DNA from: Fibrobacter sp. UWB15
Lineage (GTDB): Bacteria > Fibrobacterota > Fibrobacteria > Fibrobacterales > Fibrobacteraceae
Assembly (NCBI RefSeq): GCF_900177705.1
Contig: NZ_FXBA01000006.1
Span: forward strand, 1-64,000
DNA: 64,000 bases
Direction of reading: 5' to 3'
The position numbers and the translations under genes were made by a program. Positions 1 to 10,706 of the stretch are shown piece after piece. A model generated the notes under the pieces. It made no database searches. It was not told the DNA's origin and worked only from the letters and a program-made list of their open reading frames with translations. The stretch's first letter is position 1. Every line of letters starts with the position of its first letter.

Positions 1-14
1 CAGTGTCAGGCCGT

Positions 15-86
15 CAACGCGTGCGACGCGTTGCTAGTATCCTAGGGCTATGCCCGTCCATGAAGAACCGCCGGCTATGCCGGCGG
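15..86. repeat. chain of short perfect hairpins at window start
   Basis: Three inverted repeats follow one another: CAACGCG/CGCGTTG at 15-33, GGGC-TAT-GCCC at 45-55 and CCGCCGGC-TAT-GCCGGCGG at 68-86. The last two share the core GGCTATGCC. The third is followed by an A/T-rich stretch containing TTTT and may end transcription coming from the left of the window. It lies just before the promoter box of the first gene. No protein-coding signal is visible here. Confidence 0.55.
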
Positions 87-98
87 GTCACTTTTAAT

Positions 99-107
99 TA
101 CATTTAC
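99..107 (+). promoter_or_regulatory. putative -10/-7 promoter box (TACATTTAC)
   Basis: TACATTTAC fits the TAnnTTTA pattern seen before many genes in this window. It lies 12 nt after the hairpin at 68-86 and 34 nt before the chosen start at 133. The assignment rests on recurrence within the window and similarity to the Bacteroidetes -7 consensus TAnnTTTG. Confidence 0.45.
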
Positions 108-132
108 CTTGTATAATATAAGGAGGATGAAT

Positions 133-3100
133 ATGCTTAAAAGGGCGTGTTTGTTTTTTATTGCACTTTCTTGTGCCGTTTTCGCAGCAGATTTGGGAAC
201 TGCCGAAAATCCGTTGACCATTGATAACGAAAATGACTTGGTTTTGTTGCGCAATGCGGTGAATGCCGGTAGCGGTACATTCAAGGGCGTAGACGTCTCT
301 GATGGTGCGACGGATCTGTATTTTAAACTTGTCCGCGATTTGGACTTGAGTACCGTTTGTGGAAAGAATGTCGGAAACTGGACTCCGATTGGAACCTACG
401 AACACCCCTTCAAGGGAAGCTTTGATGGTAATGGCAAAACGGTTGATTATCTCTATATTAATGAACCTCTGCCGGAACGTGGTGATACGGCCATCGGTTA
501 TTACGGCTTGTTTGGAGTCGCGTCAACAGAAAACGAATCCAAGACCGTCATTTCTAACTTGACTATTGGTGAAAATTCAAGGATTGTTTCGGAGCGTGAT
601 GGCGATGTGGGCGCTATTGTCGGACTCGCTAGGAATAACGTGCGCATTTCCGATTGCAAGAATAAAGCCTATGTGTCCGGAAGGTCTGCTGTGGGTGGAA
701 TTGTTGGCTTTGCCGCAAATGCCCCCCTTCCCGATGGTGTGAACATAAAGAACTGCGTGAACGAAGGCTTTGTTGGCGGCGCACGCAAGGCTGGTGGAAT
801 TGTCGGTGCTGTAACTGGATTCGGAGTTCATATCGACAGTTGTACGAATTTGGGTGGGGTTTCTTCTGCCGATACGGCTGCAGGAATTGTCGCCGCGGAT
901 TACAGTTCGGTAATGACACCTGCCAAGCTGAATTATTTGATTAACAAGGGAAACGTGAGCTCGGGTAAAATTTCGGGTGGCATTATTGCTGTTACTGCAG
1001 ACGGCGGGGCTTCCATTGCGAATTGTTTTAATTCTGGTTACGTGCAGGCTTCTACTTCGGCAGCAGGCATCGTGGGACATTTGAAATCGATGTACCCGCA
1101 GACCGTTTTGACATGCGTAAATTCGGGTGGCGTTTTTGCAGGGACTAATGCGGGGGGCATTGTTGGATTTATAGCGGCATCGTCTCCTGGTTATATAACG
1201 GTTTCTCAATCGCTTAACTTGGGCGTGATTAATGCAGGTGCCTATGCCGGTGGAATTGTCGGAAACAACAATAGCGGCGTGTTTTATGCAGACCATAACA
1301 TGAATGCAGGTGCAGTCGGTTTTGGGTATGCGGGTGGAATCGTGGGCTGGGTGAAAGCAGGTGCTACCGAAAAGGTCTCGGCAAACTTAAGCATTGCCGC
1401 TCCCGATACCTTTGCAATCTACGATAGCGTTATGTCGCATTTTGAAGAGGATTGCCAGTATCCAATTGATGCGGCGCACGCCTATGTTACGGACAGCTTG
1501 ATTTCGGGAAAAACGATTGCTGATTTGGACGATTCCCTTTGGGTGTACAAGGAAGGCTACTATCCGCAAATCAAGACCCTTGCCGAAAACCCGATGAAAG
1601 AAATCCGCGACGCTCAGCAGGTGGCCTCTACTCCGGTGCGCTTGGGCCTTGGCGATGATGTTGCCCACATTACGAAAAACATGGGTTATACGGTAAAAGA
1701 TGCCGCTGAGAATGCAGTCGATGTTTATAGCGCTCGTGGAAATATCTCTTTTGTGAACGATTCTGTTGCAATGCCTTATTCCTTGGGTGCAGATACCCTT
1801 TATGTGCTTAATGAAAATGCAACGAAAAAAATCATCGTGAATGTTACTGCGACAAGTAATTTGGGAACGGTTGAAAATCCGCTCACGATTTCTTCAGTGG
1901 AAGAACTGTTGCTGTTCAGAAAGGCTCTTGCCGATACGACTAAATACAAGGGCGTTCTAATGGATGCTGCGGGTGCTCGTCTCGCGTTCAAGATTACCAA
2001 AGATCTGGACTTGAGTTCTGTCTGTGGCCTTAGCAAAGGCAACTGGACTCCTATCAAGAATTTCTTGGGTAAACTCAATGGCGCGAATCACAAGATTTCG
2101 AATCTCTATATTGATATCGAAGATTCCCTTTCTCAAGTGAATGGAGGCCTTTTCGAAACGATTATCGCTGCCGATACGGCCATTGTTGAAAATCTGGTGC
2201 TTGAAAATGTCCATATTCGGCTTGCGGGAGGTCGTTCTGCAGGTGCGATTGCCGGTTATATGGGCGGTAATGTGGGCATTATTCGCAACAATACGTCGGA
2301 CGGAATCGTTTACAGCGATGGAACGGCTGGTGGCCTTGTTGCTTCAACAGGATTAAACGATTTCTTCTTGCAGAACAATTTGGTAGAGGGCTCTGTCGAA
2401 GTCGTTCGTGCGGATAGCACCAAGTCTCAAGGGGCCGTCGGTGGAATGATTGGGTTTACGAACGGTTTAAAAGCATCTGTTACAGGTAATGTGAACCGGG
2501 CTGATATCAAGGGAACATATGTTGACGCAATGAGCGGTATTCTGGGTGTTGTGTATGCGCAGTCTACTATTGAAAATAATATAAACGAGGGCAATCTAAC
2601 GGGTGCCGCAGGGTCGTATCTTGGTGGCATCGCTGGCGAAATCACTTCGTCTGTCAGATTCGTAGATAACCATAATAAGGGCGATATCAAGGTCGATAGT
2701 TACGCAGAGTATGTTTGTATGGGTGGTTCAGTAGGTTTCCTGGCTGAAGTCTATTCAAATGATGGTGTGGTAGAAAATAATTCCAATACCGGTAATATTG
2801 ATGTTAGCTTGTATGCGTACTTGTATGACAAATATGTAGGAGGTGTGTTTGGCAGATATATACATACGAAAGCATCTGACCTTGTGAATAAAGGTCATGT
2901 CTCTGCGCAAATTTTCGTTGGCGAAAATGCATATGTGGGTGGTGTCCTTGCTTCTGCTGAAGCTAGCACAGATTCCGTTTTGTTAGAGTCTATTGTGAAT
3001 GAAGGTGCTGTTGATGTGTACTTGGATACATCGGCAGTCTACTCTATTGTGGGCGGCGTTCTGGGCTATACGGAAACCAAGTATGTAGATATTCAAGATG

Positions 3101-5130
3101 CCATGAACAAGGGAAAGGTTTCCGTTGAGAAGAAGGATAATTCTTCATCTTATGTCGGGGGAGTTGCGGGCATGCTGAATTCTAGAAAGGTCCGTCTAGA
3201 AACAAGCTTTAATTTCGGGGATGTATATTCCCATGGTGGCGGCTTGTATACAGGCGGTCTTGTCGGTGCCCTTGAATCCGCTGATACGCTTGCTGTGGTG
3301 CAGAAATGCGGTAATGAGGGTAATCTTTATGCTGCAAAGGACAAGGAATACACAAGGCAATTGAGCATGGGCGGTCTTATTGGATTGGGCTTGACTCTAA
3401 CCATAAGCGAGTCCTACAATTCAGGCGATATCCATGCAGGGTATAAGATGGATGAATTGGATCCGGCAGGTAGAACCGCGTCGCCGGACTATGTTGGTGG
3501 CCTTGTCGGTTTTGCTGGAGATGCTATTGCAAACGGAGACATTTCATTCTTTAGAATTGAAAAATCGGTAAATATCGGTGACGTGATTTTCGAAACGTCT
3601 GCTAATAATACCTATTATGTCGGCGTGGGCGGCATCGTCGGCTACACCAAATCTCTTCATTCAGAAATCGAAAACGTGGCAAATTACGGCTCTGTTTCTA
3701 CGAAGAAGTCTCTGCCTTCGCTCTGGATGGGTGGCATAGTCGGCTTGTCGTATAATTATATGAACATGAAAAATATCGTAAATGGTGGTACGCTTTCCTT
3801 TGATGACGATGCGAAAGATGCGTCTAGCGGAAGCCTTGTTGGAGCGAATGACAAAATAGCTCCTGATGTAGCAAGCTCGGTGCTTCTCCATGGTTACACG
3901 CATCTTGAAAATCCGGAGCTTTACCATGCCGAAAACTGGGATAGTGCCGTTGTCGATTTGCAGTGGGCACGCCTTGATACCAATGAAGCGTATACAAGGC
4001 GCTTGACTGCAGAACTTACTGCAGATTCTTTACCCTCGGTGTTGAATGCCGAAAACTGGATCCAGGTGGAAGGTTGTTATCCGCAGCTGAAGGCACTTGC
4101 AGAGTCTCCGGTGGAAGCTATCCGCAAAATCAGCGCACTCGGTGCAACGCCTGCTTATTTAAAAACTGGAAAAGAAGACTACGAACATGCCGATTTAGTC
4201 TGGAGTCCGTTTGCAGTTGCTACGAAGAATGCCCTTGGCGAAACGGCGGTTTGGACATCGAACGTGTCGCAGGTAGTGTTGAATGCCGATACCGTTTCTT
4301 TCAAGGCTCTGGATCATGACACGGTTGCGGTTCTCACCGTTGCTGCAGATGGCTACAAAAAGTCGGTTTGGGTTTCTTTGATGTCCCTCTTCAAAAAGAA
4401 CCTGGATTTCTCGAAGGTGAAATGGGACTATACGGCGCCCTTCACTTACGATGGAAAGGCTAAGGCTGTTTCTTTGAGTGGCCTTCCGGAACAGGTAAAG
4501 GCAACTTACTGCAATGACAGTGCAACGGTTCCTGGAACGTATGTTGCCCGCGTGACATTGCAATACGATACTGCCCTGTACAATGCGCCTGTCTTCATGG
4601 ATAGCCTAAGGTGGGTCATCAATAAGGACACGCTGGATCTTTCGAAGATCGTGTGGAGTAAGACTGTAGAATTTGATTTTGATTCTACGGAACATTCCGT
4701 AAAGCTTGAAAACGTTCCGGAACAGGTTGCGGTCGACTATGCCGATGCTTCGCAGACAAAGCCGGGGGAATACCATGCAATGGCCGTACTCCGTTACGAT
4801 ACCTCGCTGTATGTGGGTAAGGATTACAAGGATTCCGTGCTCGTCTGGAAGATTATTGCGGGCCCCACGAAGTTGGTTGCTGCAATTACCGCCCCGAACA
4901 GCGTGAGTCTGGTGCGCCACGGCACAGGAGCTTGGACACTTGAGTTTACGCAGAATGTTCCTGCAAATGCCCGTGTCTCTGTAGTTGGTATTGACGGCAA
5001 GAGAATCTCGGCAAAGGTGGTGCGTAACGCCCAGAGCATCGCCTTACAGGGATTACCTGCAAACGGCATCGCCATTGTCCGGGTTGCCTACCCGGGAATG
5101 TCGAAGACGTTCAAGATAAATCTTCGCTAA
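133..5130 (+). CDS. giant secreted GLUG-repeat protein with T9SS-like C-terminal domain
   Basis: Start 133 is chosen because AGGAGG (121-126) lies 6 nt upstream; a further-upstream in-frame ATG at 127 would abut the Shine-Dalgarno. The 1665-aa product opens with a signal peptide (MLKRACLFFIALSCAVFA). Two large modules, beginning near residues 17 and 577, each start with a 'LGT(A/V)ENPLTI' stretch, a 'DLDLS..CG...GNWTPI' segment and then many GLUG-type repeats (GGIVG-x-A...N.G.V), expected to form a beta-solenoid. Around 1424-1500 and 1501-1577 lie two MBG/Ig-like repeats (VKWDYTAPF and IVWSKTVEF). The last ~85 residues end in '...RVAYPGMSKTFKINLR', resembling a type IX secretion sorting domain. 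Likely a surface protein or adhesin, ligand unknown. The domain types are clear from repeats; the role is inference. Confidence 0.85.
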   Translation: MLKRACLFFIALSCAVFAADLGTAENPLTIDNENDLVLLRNAVNAGSGTFKGVDVSDGATDLYFKLVRDLDLSTVCGKNVGNWTPIGTYEHPFKGSFDGNGKTVDYLYINEPLPERGDTAIGYYGLFGVASTENESKTVISNLTIGENSRIVSERDGDVGAIVGLARNNVRISDCKNKAYVSGRSAVGGIVGFAANAPLPDGVNIKNCVNEGFVGGARKAGGIVGAVTGFGVHIDSCTNLGGVSSADTAAGIVAADYSSVMTPAKLNYLINKGNVSSGKISGGIIAVTADGGASIANCFNSGYVQASTSAAGIVGHLKSMYPQTVLTCVNSGGVFAGTNAGGIVGFIAASSPGYITVSQSLNLGVINAGAYAGGIVGNNNSGVFYADHNMNAGAVGFGYAGGIVGWVKAGATEKVSANLSIAAPDTFAIYDSVMSHFEEDCQYPIDAAHAYVTDSLISGKTIADLDDSLWVYKEGYYPQIKTLAENPMKEIRDAQQVASTPVRLGLGDDVAHITKNMGYTVKDAAENAVDVYSARGNISFVNDSVAMPYSLGADTLYVLNENATKKIIVNVTATSNLGTVENPLTISSVEELLLFRKALADTTKYKGVLMDAAGARLAFKITKDLDLSSVCGLSKGNWTPIKNFLGKLNGANHKISNLYIDIEDSLSQVNGGLFETIIAADTAIVENLVLENVHIRLAGGRSAGAIAGYMGGNVGIIRNNTSDGIVYSDGTAGGLVASTGLNDFFLQNNLVEGSVEVVRADSTKSQGAVGGMIGFTNGLKASVTGNVNRADIKGTYVDAMSGILGVVYAQSTIENNINEGNLTGAAGSYLGGIAGEITSSVRFVDNHNKGDIKVDSYAEYVCMGGSVGFLAEVYSNDGVVENNSNTGNIDVSLYAYLYDKYVGGVFGRYIHTKASDLVNKGHVSAQIFVGENAYVGGVLASAEASTDSVLLESIVNEGAVDVYLDTSAVYSIVGGVLGYTETKYVDIQDAMNKGKVSVEKKDNSSSYVGGVAGMLNSRKVRLETSFNFGDVYSHGGGLYTGGLVGALESADTLAVVQKCGNEGNLYAAKDKEYTRQLSMGGLIGLGLTLTISESYNSGDIHAGYKMDELDPAGRTASPDYVGGLVGFAGDAIANGDISFFRIEKSVNIGDVIFETSANNTYYVGVGGIVGYTKSLHSEIENVANYGSVSTKKSLPSLWMGGIVGLSYNYMNMKNIVNGGTLSFDDDAKDASSGSLVGANDKIAPDVASSVLLHGYTHLENPELYHAENWDSAVVDLQWARLDTNEAYTRRLTAELTADSLPSVLNAENWIQVEGCYPQLKALAESPVEAIRKISALGATPAYLKTGKEDYEHADLVWSPFAVATKNALGETAVWTSNVSQVVLNADTVSFKALDHDTVAVLTVAADGYKKSVWVSLMSLFKKNLDFSKVKWDYTAPFTYDGKAKAVSLSGLPEQVKATYCNDSATVPGTYVARVTLQYDTALYNAPVFMDSLRWVINKDTLDLSKIVWSKTVEFDFDSTEHSVKLENVPEQVAVDYADASQTKPGEYHAMAVLRYDTSLYVGKDYKDSVLVWKIIAGPTKLVAAITAPNSVSLVRHGTGAWTLEFTQNVPANARVSVVGIDGKRISAKVVRNAQSIALQGLPANGIAIVRVAYPGMSKTFKINLR

Positions 5131-5135
5131 GAAAT

Positions 5136-6185
5136 TTATTGCGTCACTCGGATGTAGTCGACGAGCATTTCGTTCGGGAATTGCGAGTCGTCTACTTCGA
5201 ATCCGGGCCAGTTGCCTGCAACGGCGACATTCAAGATAAAGAAAAATGGCTTGTGAAAAGCATCGGTTCCGCCGGTGCTTTCTTTTATGGATATCTCGTG
5301 ATACTTGAAGTCGTCAACATACATGACGATAACGTTTTCGTCCCAGACCATTTTGTAGGTATGGAACTGCGTGATATCTAGTTCCTTGCTTGTGCCGTAA
5401 TAATCCTTGGTATTGTTGCCGTATTCGGCGTGGTTGCCTTCGTATGCCCAGTGGTTGGTTCCGTAGACGATGTTTTCGCTGTTCACCGTTTCGATGATGT
5501 CGATTTCGCCGCAGGCGGGCCAGCTTACGGCGTCGATGTTTTGGCCGAGTAGCCAGAAGGCGGGCCAAATGCCCTTGCCCACGGGGAGCGCGATTCTCGC
5601 TTCAACGGTGCCGTAGGTAAAGCTGAACTTGCCCTTGGTAATCATGCGGGCCGAGGTGTACTTGGAACCTTCGTAATCTTCCTTGTTGGCACGAATGTGC
5701 AAGATGCCGTCTTTAATGTAGGCGTTTTCTTTGCGGTCGGTGTAGTATTCCCATTCGTTGTTGCCCCAGCCGCTGGCACCGGTGCCGATTTCAAAAGTCC
5801 ATTTTTCGGAGTCGATGTCGCCGTCGAATTCGTCGTGCCAGAGATACGGGGATTTGCCGGGGTTGCTTTCACTCGAAATGTTTCCGCTTGAAGTGATTCC
5901 GCTCGAGCTGCTGGCAATGTCATTTGCGCTGCTCTCGGCATCGCGAGAACTGCTCATGTCGGTAGCGGAAGAATTTGCTGTGGATGGATTTTCAGCCTCG
6001 CTGGAGATTGCAGGGACATCTGCGGAAGATGAGGTCGGTTCGGTAACCGGGGACTCTCCGGAGGGGGTGGTCTGCTCGCTTATTTCGGCGTTTTCGGCAT
6101 TGGAAGAGGAATCCGAGGAGCAGGCTGCCGCGAAAAAGGCGACTCCCGCGCAGAAGGAAAAAAGGCTGAAAAAGGGGAATTTCAT
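5136..6185 (-). CDS. lipoprotein GH16 endo-beta-1,3-glucanase (laminarinase-like)
   Basis: A 349-aa glycoside hydrolase family 16 enzyme. The N-terminus is a lipoprotein signal with lipobox AAAC, followed by ~85 residues of Ser/Glu-rich linker. The catalytic domain begins near LWHDEFDG. The active-site signature is EIDIIE, residues E227, D229 and E232. The ExDxxE form with the extra residue is the beta-bulge version typical of laminarinase-like GH16 members rather than lichenases. It probably hydrolyses beta-1,3- or mixed-linked glucans at the cell surface. The gene converges on the GLUG gene with 5 nt between stop codons and is divergent from the sensory operon. TATATAATT lies only a few bases upstream of ATG, so a very short leader is likely. 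Exact substrate is not readable from sequence. Confidence 0.9.
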   Translation of the reverse strand: MKFPFFSLFSFCAGVAFFAAACSSDSSSNAENAEISEQTTPSGESPVTEPTSSSADVPAISSEAENPSTANSSATDMSSSRDAESSANDIASSSSGITSSGNISSESNPGKSPYLWHDEFDGDIDSEKWTFEIGTGASGWGNNEWEYYTDRKENAYIKDGILHIRANKEDYEGSKYTSARMITKGKFSFTYGTVEARIALPVGKGIWPAFWLLGQNIDAVSWPACGEIDIIETVNSENIVYGTNHWAYEGNHAEYGNNTKDYYGTSKELDITQFHTYKMVWDENVIVMYVDDFKYHEISIKESTGGTDAFHKPFFFILNVAVAGNWPGFEVDDSQFPNEMLVDYIRVTQ

Positions 6186-6290
6186 GCCTTAATTATATAA
6201 AAAAACGCCATTTTGTGCCAAAACGTGAGTATTTCGTCATATTTGTGGAATATTTTTTTAAGAAATCGTTAAAAAGGCCGTATTCTAATA

Positions 6291-6299
6291 TATATTTAC
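6291..6299 (+). promoter_or_regulatory. putative promoter box TATATTTAC of the sensory operon
   Basis: TATATTTAC ends 21 nt before the ATG of the response-regulator gene. It is the same box found before the genes at 43381, 49154, 51290 and (minus strand) pgk. It lies in the 135-nt divergent gap shared with the GH16 gene. No other promoter candidate is seen before the operon, whose later genes overlap or nearly abut. Confidence 0.55.
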
Positions 6300-6320
6300 G
6301 AAGTGTAAAGAGGATTTAAC

Positions 6321-7364
6321 ATGTTGGTTTCGCTAAACAAGACGGTCTTGATCGTAGACGATGACCGAATGAATTTAAGATTCGCCGAGCACATGCTCAG
6401 TTCGACGTATGACGTCGTGATGGCGAACTCTTACGAGGAAGCGTTGGACTACCTGTCGAAGGAGTTGCCTGCGCTTGCCCTTTTGGATGTACACATGCCG
6501 GGCAAGAATGGCTTCGAATTGCTGGCTGAAATCCGTAAGATGAAGAACTGCAACGATTTACCGGTAGTGTTCTTGACGGCGGACAGTGACCGGGAGACCG
6601 AGGTCCGGGTGTTTAGGGAAGGGGCACTGGACTATATACAGAAGCCTTTGGTTCCCGAAGTGGTGCTTGAACGCATCAAGCGAATTCTCTCGCTCCGCAA
6701 ATTGCAGGTCAACCTTGAAAGCGAGGTGGAGCGCCGTACGGCCGAACTCGAAGAAAGCCGTCGCAAACTTCAAGTTCTTTCTTTGCAGGTGGTCAAAACG
6801 CTTGCTTCGGCGATTGATGCCAAGGACCGTTACACGAACGGTCATTCCAGCCGAGTGGCCAAGTACAGCAAGGAAATTGCTCGCCGCGCAGGCAAGCCCG
6901 TGGAATTCCAGGACGAAATCTATTTTATTGCGCTGCTGCACGATATCGGGAAAATCGGTATTCCGGACAATATCCTGAACAAGAATTCCAAGCTCACGGA
7001 CGAAGAATACGAAACGATTAAGCAGCACCCAAGTATCGGGGTCGAAATCTTGAAGAACATCACCGAGATGCCAAAAATCGAAATCGGTGCACATTTCCAC
7101 CATGAACGTTTCGACGGTAAGGGTTACCCAGAAGGACTTGCCGGTTATAGTATTCCCGAAATTGGTCGCATTATCGCCGTGGCCGACGCTTACGATGCCA
7201 TGACGAGCCGCCGTAGTTATCGTTCGGCCTTGCCGCAAGAAACGGTACGCAGTGAAATTGTGCGCGGTCGCGGTCAGCAGTTCGATCCGGACTTCGCCGA
7301 TGTCATGCTCCAGATGATTGACGAAGATGTGAATTACACCATGCGTGACGATGGACTTGCCTGA
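6321..7364 (+). CDS. response regulator with HD-GYP domain (probable c-di-GMP phosphodiesterase)
   Basis: A 347-aa protein. Residues ~8-125 form a receiver domain with acidic pocket VDDD and phospho-acceptor D56 (LLDVHMPG). A short coiled-coil linker ([19 protein letters not shown]) leads to an HD-GYP domain: HD pair H207-D208 (LLHDIGKIG), downstream HHERFDG, and GYP at 268-270. All hallmark metal-binding motifs are intact, so c-di-GMP hydrolysis is the expected output. An SD (AGAGGA) precedes ATG 6321. It is the first gene of a five-gene cluster with two hybrid kinases and two BMP-family binding proteins, so it is the probable end point of their phosphorelay; that link is inference from gene order. 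Confidence 0.92.
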   Translation: MLVSLNKTVLIVDDDRMNLRFAEHMLSSTYDVVMANSYEEALDYLSKELPALALLDVHMPGKNGFELLAEIRKMKNCNDLPVVFLTADSDRETEVRVFREGALDYIQKPLVPEVVLERIKRILSLRKLQVNLESEVERRTAELEESRRKLQVLSLQVVKTLASAIDAKDRYTNGHSSRVAKYSKEIARRAGKPVEFQDEIYFIALLHDIGKIGIPDNILNKNSKLTDEEYETIKQHPSIGVEILKNITEMPKIEIGAHFHHERFDGKGYPEGLAGYSIPEIGRIIAVADAYDAMTSRRSYRSALPQETVRSEIVRGRGQQFDPDFADVMLQMIDEDVNYTMRDDGLA

Positions 7365-7378
7365 TAACGGGGTGGGCG

Positions 7379-9604
7379 ATGCCGACTATTGATTCTAACG
7401 ATATTTTCGATGAAAATGACCGTCGTGTTTTGCAAACCCTGACACGCGTGATGCGCTGGTTATGGGCCATGTTTCCGTTAATCTATTTCGGAAACGTGAT
7501 TCATTTGTTTAAAATAGACTATTGCGAACTGACGATTTTGACAGCGATCGCTTTCGTAATTCTGTGGCTTCCGACATTTATTGAACGCATGGGAGCTCCG
7601 CTCGTGGTGCGTCGGTATTTTTGCGTATTGGGTATGGGGAGCATCATCGCGACGCTTGCGACTAATGAAAACATCGGCATTTACATGACTTATTCTCTTG
7701 CCATGGTCACAAGCCTTTTATTTTTCAATGCGGCATTTACCCTTAAAATTTCGATATTCAGTTACATATTGATTGTGGTATCCCTTTACTTTAGGGCTCC
7801 CGGTGCCAACCATGCAGAATTTTCTTCGGATACATTCTGGTGGATTTCTCGTTCGGCGGGCTTTTTGATTGAAGCGATTACCATGACGCTTTTGTGCATT
7901 ACCATTGCAAAACTCACGCACCGTTTGCTTGAAAATTTGGATAATGCCCGCAAAGAAGCCCAACATTCCGACGAACTTCGAAAGGCATGGGCCGAAGCCG
8001 AAGAAGCCCGCAAGAATGCGGAATCGGCGAACATGGCCAAGAGTTTTTTCCTTGCCAACATGAGCCACGAAATCCGCACGCCGATCAACGGTATTTTAGG
8101 GATGAACGCCATGCTCCTGAAGGAATGCAAGGATACCTCGCTGCTGGAATATGCCCAGAATATTCAGAATGCGGGACATACGCTCTTGTCGCTGGTGAAC
8201 GATGTCTTGGATATTACGAAGATTGAATCGGGTAAGATGGAACTTTTTGTCGGCGAATATGATTTGTTTGCGGTCTTGAACGATTGCTATTGTGTCGCAG
8301 AACCTCGCGCTCAAAGCAAGGGGCTGGAATTCAATATCAACGTGAATCCCAAAACGCCTTCGCTGCTCACGGGCGACGAAGTTCGCTTGCGCCAGATTGT
8401 GAACAATCTGCTTTCGAATGCAATCAAGTACACGCCATCGGGAACGGTGGACTTGTTGGTTGATTTCAAGACGCTACCGGCAGAAAAATCCGACAAACGG
8501 ATTGAACTTGTTATCATCGTAGCCGATACGGGTATTGGCATCCGTTCCGATGACCGCGATAAATTGTTCCAGAGCTTTGAACGAATCGATTTGGACCATA
8601 ACAGGAATATCGAGGGTACAGGCCTCGGCTTGAACCTTACCAAGAAATTGGTAGAAATGATGAATGGCCGCGTGCTGGTGAAGAGCGTCTATGGTTCAGG
8701 CTCCGTGTTTGAAGTCCGTATTCCGCAGCCTGTAATGAGCGACGAGGCGATTGGCAACTTTATGGATCGTCATAAGGAATTCATTTCGTTTAATTCCGGC
8801 GTGAAAAAGTTCAAGGCGAAAAAGGCCCGGTTGCTGGTGGTAGACGATGTGAGCATGAACTTGAAGGTGGTTTGCGGACTTCTCAAGGAAACGGAAATAA
8901 CGATTGACACGGCGACCAACGGCGAAGACGCACTTTCGCTTGTCGAAGATAACCATTATGACTTGATTCTTCTCGATCATATGATGCCAGTCATGGATGG
9001 AATAGAAACCCTCCAATGTATGAAGGATATCAAGAACTTCGACATCACGAAGACTCCCGTGGTGATGCTTACGGCCAATGCTGTAGTCGGCGCCAAGGAT
9101 GCATACATTCAAGCTGGATTTACCGATTATATCACAAAGCCTATTCGCGAAGAAGTCCTGCTTTCGACGGTGAAAAAGTTCCTGCCGCCGGAACTGATTG
9201 ACGATGCGGATGTTGGCGAAAAGAATTCAGCAAATGAAACGCCGCATGTTCTAGGGAATCTTTCGGGTGTCATAGATGTAGCAACGGGACTTGGCTATTG
9301 CATGAATGACAAAGGCTTTTATCGTGAAATGCTTGCTGAGTATGTGAAAAATGACCGCAGCTCCGATTTAGAAAACGCTTTTGCCCAAAGCGATTTTGAA
9401 AGTTACCGGATCAACATGCATTCCCTGAAAAGTACATCGCTGACTATTGGGGCTGTGGCTTTGTCCGACACCGCCAAGGCGATTGAAAGTGCTTGTAAAG
9501 AAGGTGATATTGATTTTGTTCGGAAGCAGCATGAAAAATGCATGTCAGACTATAAGAAAATTCTAGAAAAATTGTCAAACTATCTTGCAGCGGAAGAGTC
9601 GTAA
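7379..9604 (+). CDS. hybrid histidine kinase (multi-TM, HisKA-HATPase-REC-Hpt)
   Basis: A 741-aa hybrid kinase. The first ~190 residues contain about six hydrophobic segments and no large periplasmic loop. Next come a coiled coil, HisKA with phospho-His H230 (NMSHEIRTP), a HATPase_c domain with N box [16 protein letters not shown] and GTGLGL, a receiver with D533 ([11 protein letters not shown]), and a C-terminal Hpt domain with H681 (MHSLKST). All phosphorelay residues are present. It starts 14 nt after the HD-GYP regulator and is paralogous to the kinase at 11799 from HisKA to Hpt. With little extracellular sensor of its own it may sense through partner proteins, perhaps the BMP proteins encoded next; this is inference. 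Confidence 0.92.
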   Translation: MPTIDSNDIFDENDRRVLQTLTRVMRWLWAMFPLIYFGNVIHLFKIDYCELTILTAIAFVILWLPTFIERMGAPLVVRRYFCVLGMGSIIATLATNENIGIYMTYSLAMVTSLLFFNAAFTLKISIFSYILIVVSLYFRAPGANHAEFSSDTFWWISRSAGFLIEAITMTLLCITIAKLTHRLLENLDNARKEAQHSDELRKAWAEAEEARKNAESANMAKSFFLANMSHEIRTPINGILGMNAMLLKECKDTSLLEYAQNIQNAGHTLLSLVNDVLDITKIESGKMELFVGEYDLFAVLNDCYCVAEPRAQSKGLEFNINVNPKTPSLLTGDEVRLRQIVNNLLSNAIKYTPSGTVDLLVDFKTLPAEKSDKRIELVIIVADTGIGIRSDDRDKLFQSFERIDLDHNRNIEGTGLGLNLTKKLVEMMNGRVLVKSVYGSGSVFEVRIPQPVMSDEAIGNFMDRHKEFISFNSGVKKFKAKKARLLVVDDVSMNLKVVCGLLKETEITIDTATNGEDALSLVEDNHYDLILLDHMMPVMDGIETLQCMKDIKNFDITKTPVVMLTANAVVGAKDAYIQAGFTDYITKPIREEVLLSTVKKFLPPELIDDADVGEKNSANETPHVLGNLSGVIDVATGLGYCMNDKGFYREMLAEYVKNDRSSDLENAFAQSDFESYRINMHSLKSTSLTIGAVALSDTAKAIESACKEGDIDFVRKQHEKCMSDYKKILEKLSNYLAAEES

Positions 9605-9605
9605 C

Positions 9606-10706
9606 ATGAAATTGGTTTATGTTATCCCGACGTTAATCCTTGCTGTTATTATAGCGGGATTGCTCACGTTCAATGTGAAAAAGAAAAATACCGACATTAC
9701 TCGCGAAAAGACAAAGGTTGCGATGATTATGAACGGTTCCATTGAAGACCGTAGCTGGGGACAGTCGCATTACGAGGGCATGCGGAAAACAGCCAAGGAA
9801 TTGAACTTGGATGTTATGTATCGTGAACGGATTCCTGCCAATAAAACTTCTGAAGAAGTGATGGAAGGCTTGATTGCTGCGGGTGCAAAGATTGTCATTG
9901 CGAATTCCTTCCAGCTCGGGTCTTATGTCCAGAATGTTGCAGTCAGGCATCCGGATGTTAAATTTTTTCATGCTTCTGGCGTGAAATATTCCAAGAACAT
10001 GTCGACCTACTTCGGTCGTATCTACCAGATGCGTTACCTTTCGGGTATTGTCGCCGGTATGCAGACTAAAACCGGTAAAATCGGTTATGTGGCCGCATTT
10101 GATATTCCCGAGGTAGTCCGGGGAATCAATGCCTTTACCTTGGGTGTGAAAAAGGCGAATCCGGATGCGAATGTAATTGTTCGCTGGACGAAGTCCTGGA
10201 ACGAAGATGACGCTTGCGCCGAAGCGACTCGCGCTCTTTTGGCGCGAAATGATTCTATCGATGTGCTTACCTTGCATACGGATAGTCACGAGCCGATGCG
10301 CATTGCCGATTCTCTTGGGTTGTGGATTGTGGGCTACAACTTGGACAATGCGAGTGTTTATCCGAAACATTTCTTGACGGCTCCTGTGTGGCGCTGGGAA
10401 AATTTCTATACGCCTCATATTCTGGAGGTGCTCAAGAAAAAATTTGTGGGTAAAAATTATTGGAGCGGCCTTAATTCAGGTATCGTTGACTTGGCTCCGT
10501 TCACAGAACATGTGAGTCCGGAGGCGATAGAACTTGTGGCTAATGAACGCAAAAAAATTCAGGATGGTTCTTTTGATGTATTTTACGGACCCATCGAAGA
10601 CGACACCGGAATGATTCGCATTAATGAAGGAGAAAGCATGTCCGATAATGATATGCTGAATAATTTTAACTGGTTCGTAAAGGGGGTGAAAACAGATGAA
10701 GAGTAG
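9606..10706 (+). CDS. membrane-anchored BMP/PnrA-family binding protein
   Basis: A 366-aa protein. Start 9606 is preferred over the in-frame ATG at 9585 because GGAAGAG (9592-9598) is well spaced and it avoids deep overlap with the kinase. An N-terminal hydrophobic helix (~1-22) has no obvious cleavage site or lipobox, so the protein is probably anchored with its domain outside. The rest matches the Bmp family (basic membrane protein, PnrA, Med): an opening strand with SIEDRSWGQSHYEG in the ligand-contact position, GYVAAFDIPEVVRGINAF mid-domain, and a C-terminal 'GESMSDNDML..F.WFVKGV' segment. Known family members bind purine nucleosides or related ligands. No ABC permease or ATPase is adjacent, so a sensory rather than transport role is inferred. 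Confidence 0.85.
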   Translation: MKLVYVIPTLILAVIIAGLLTFNVKKKNTDITREKTKVAMIMNGSIEDRSWGQSHYEGMRKTAKELNLDVMYRERIPANKTSEEVMEGLIAAGAKIVIANSFQLGSYVQNVAVRHPDVKFFHASGVKYSKNMSTYFGRIYQMRYLSGIVAGMQTKTGKIGYVAAFDIPEVVRGINAFTLGVKKANPDANVIVRWTKSWNEDDACAEATRALLARNDSIDVLTLHTDSHEPMRIADSLGLWIVGYNLDNASVYPKHFLTAPVWRWENFYTPHILEVLKKKFVGKNYWSGLNSGIVDLAPFTEHVSPEAIELVANERKKIQDGSFDVFYGPIEDDTGMIRINEGESMSDNDMLNNFNWFVKGVKTDEE

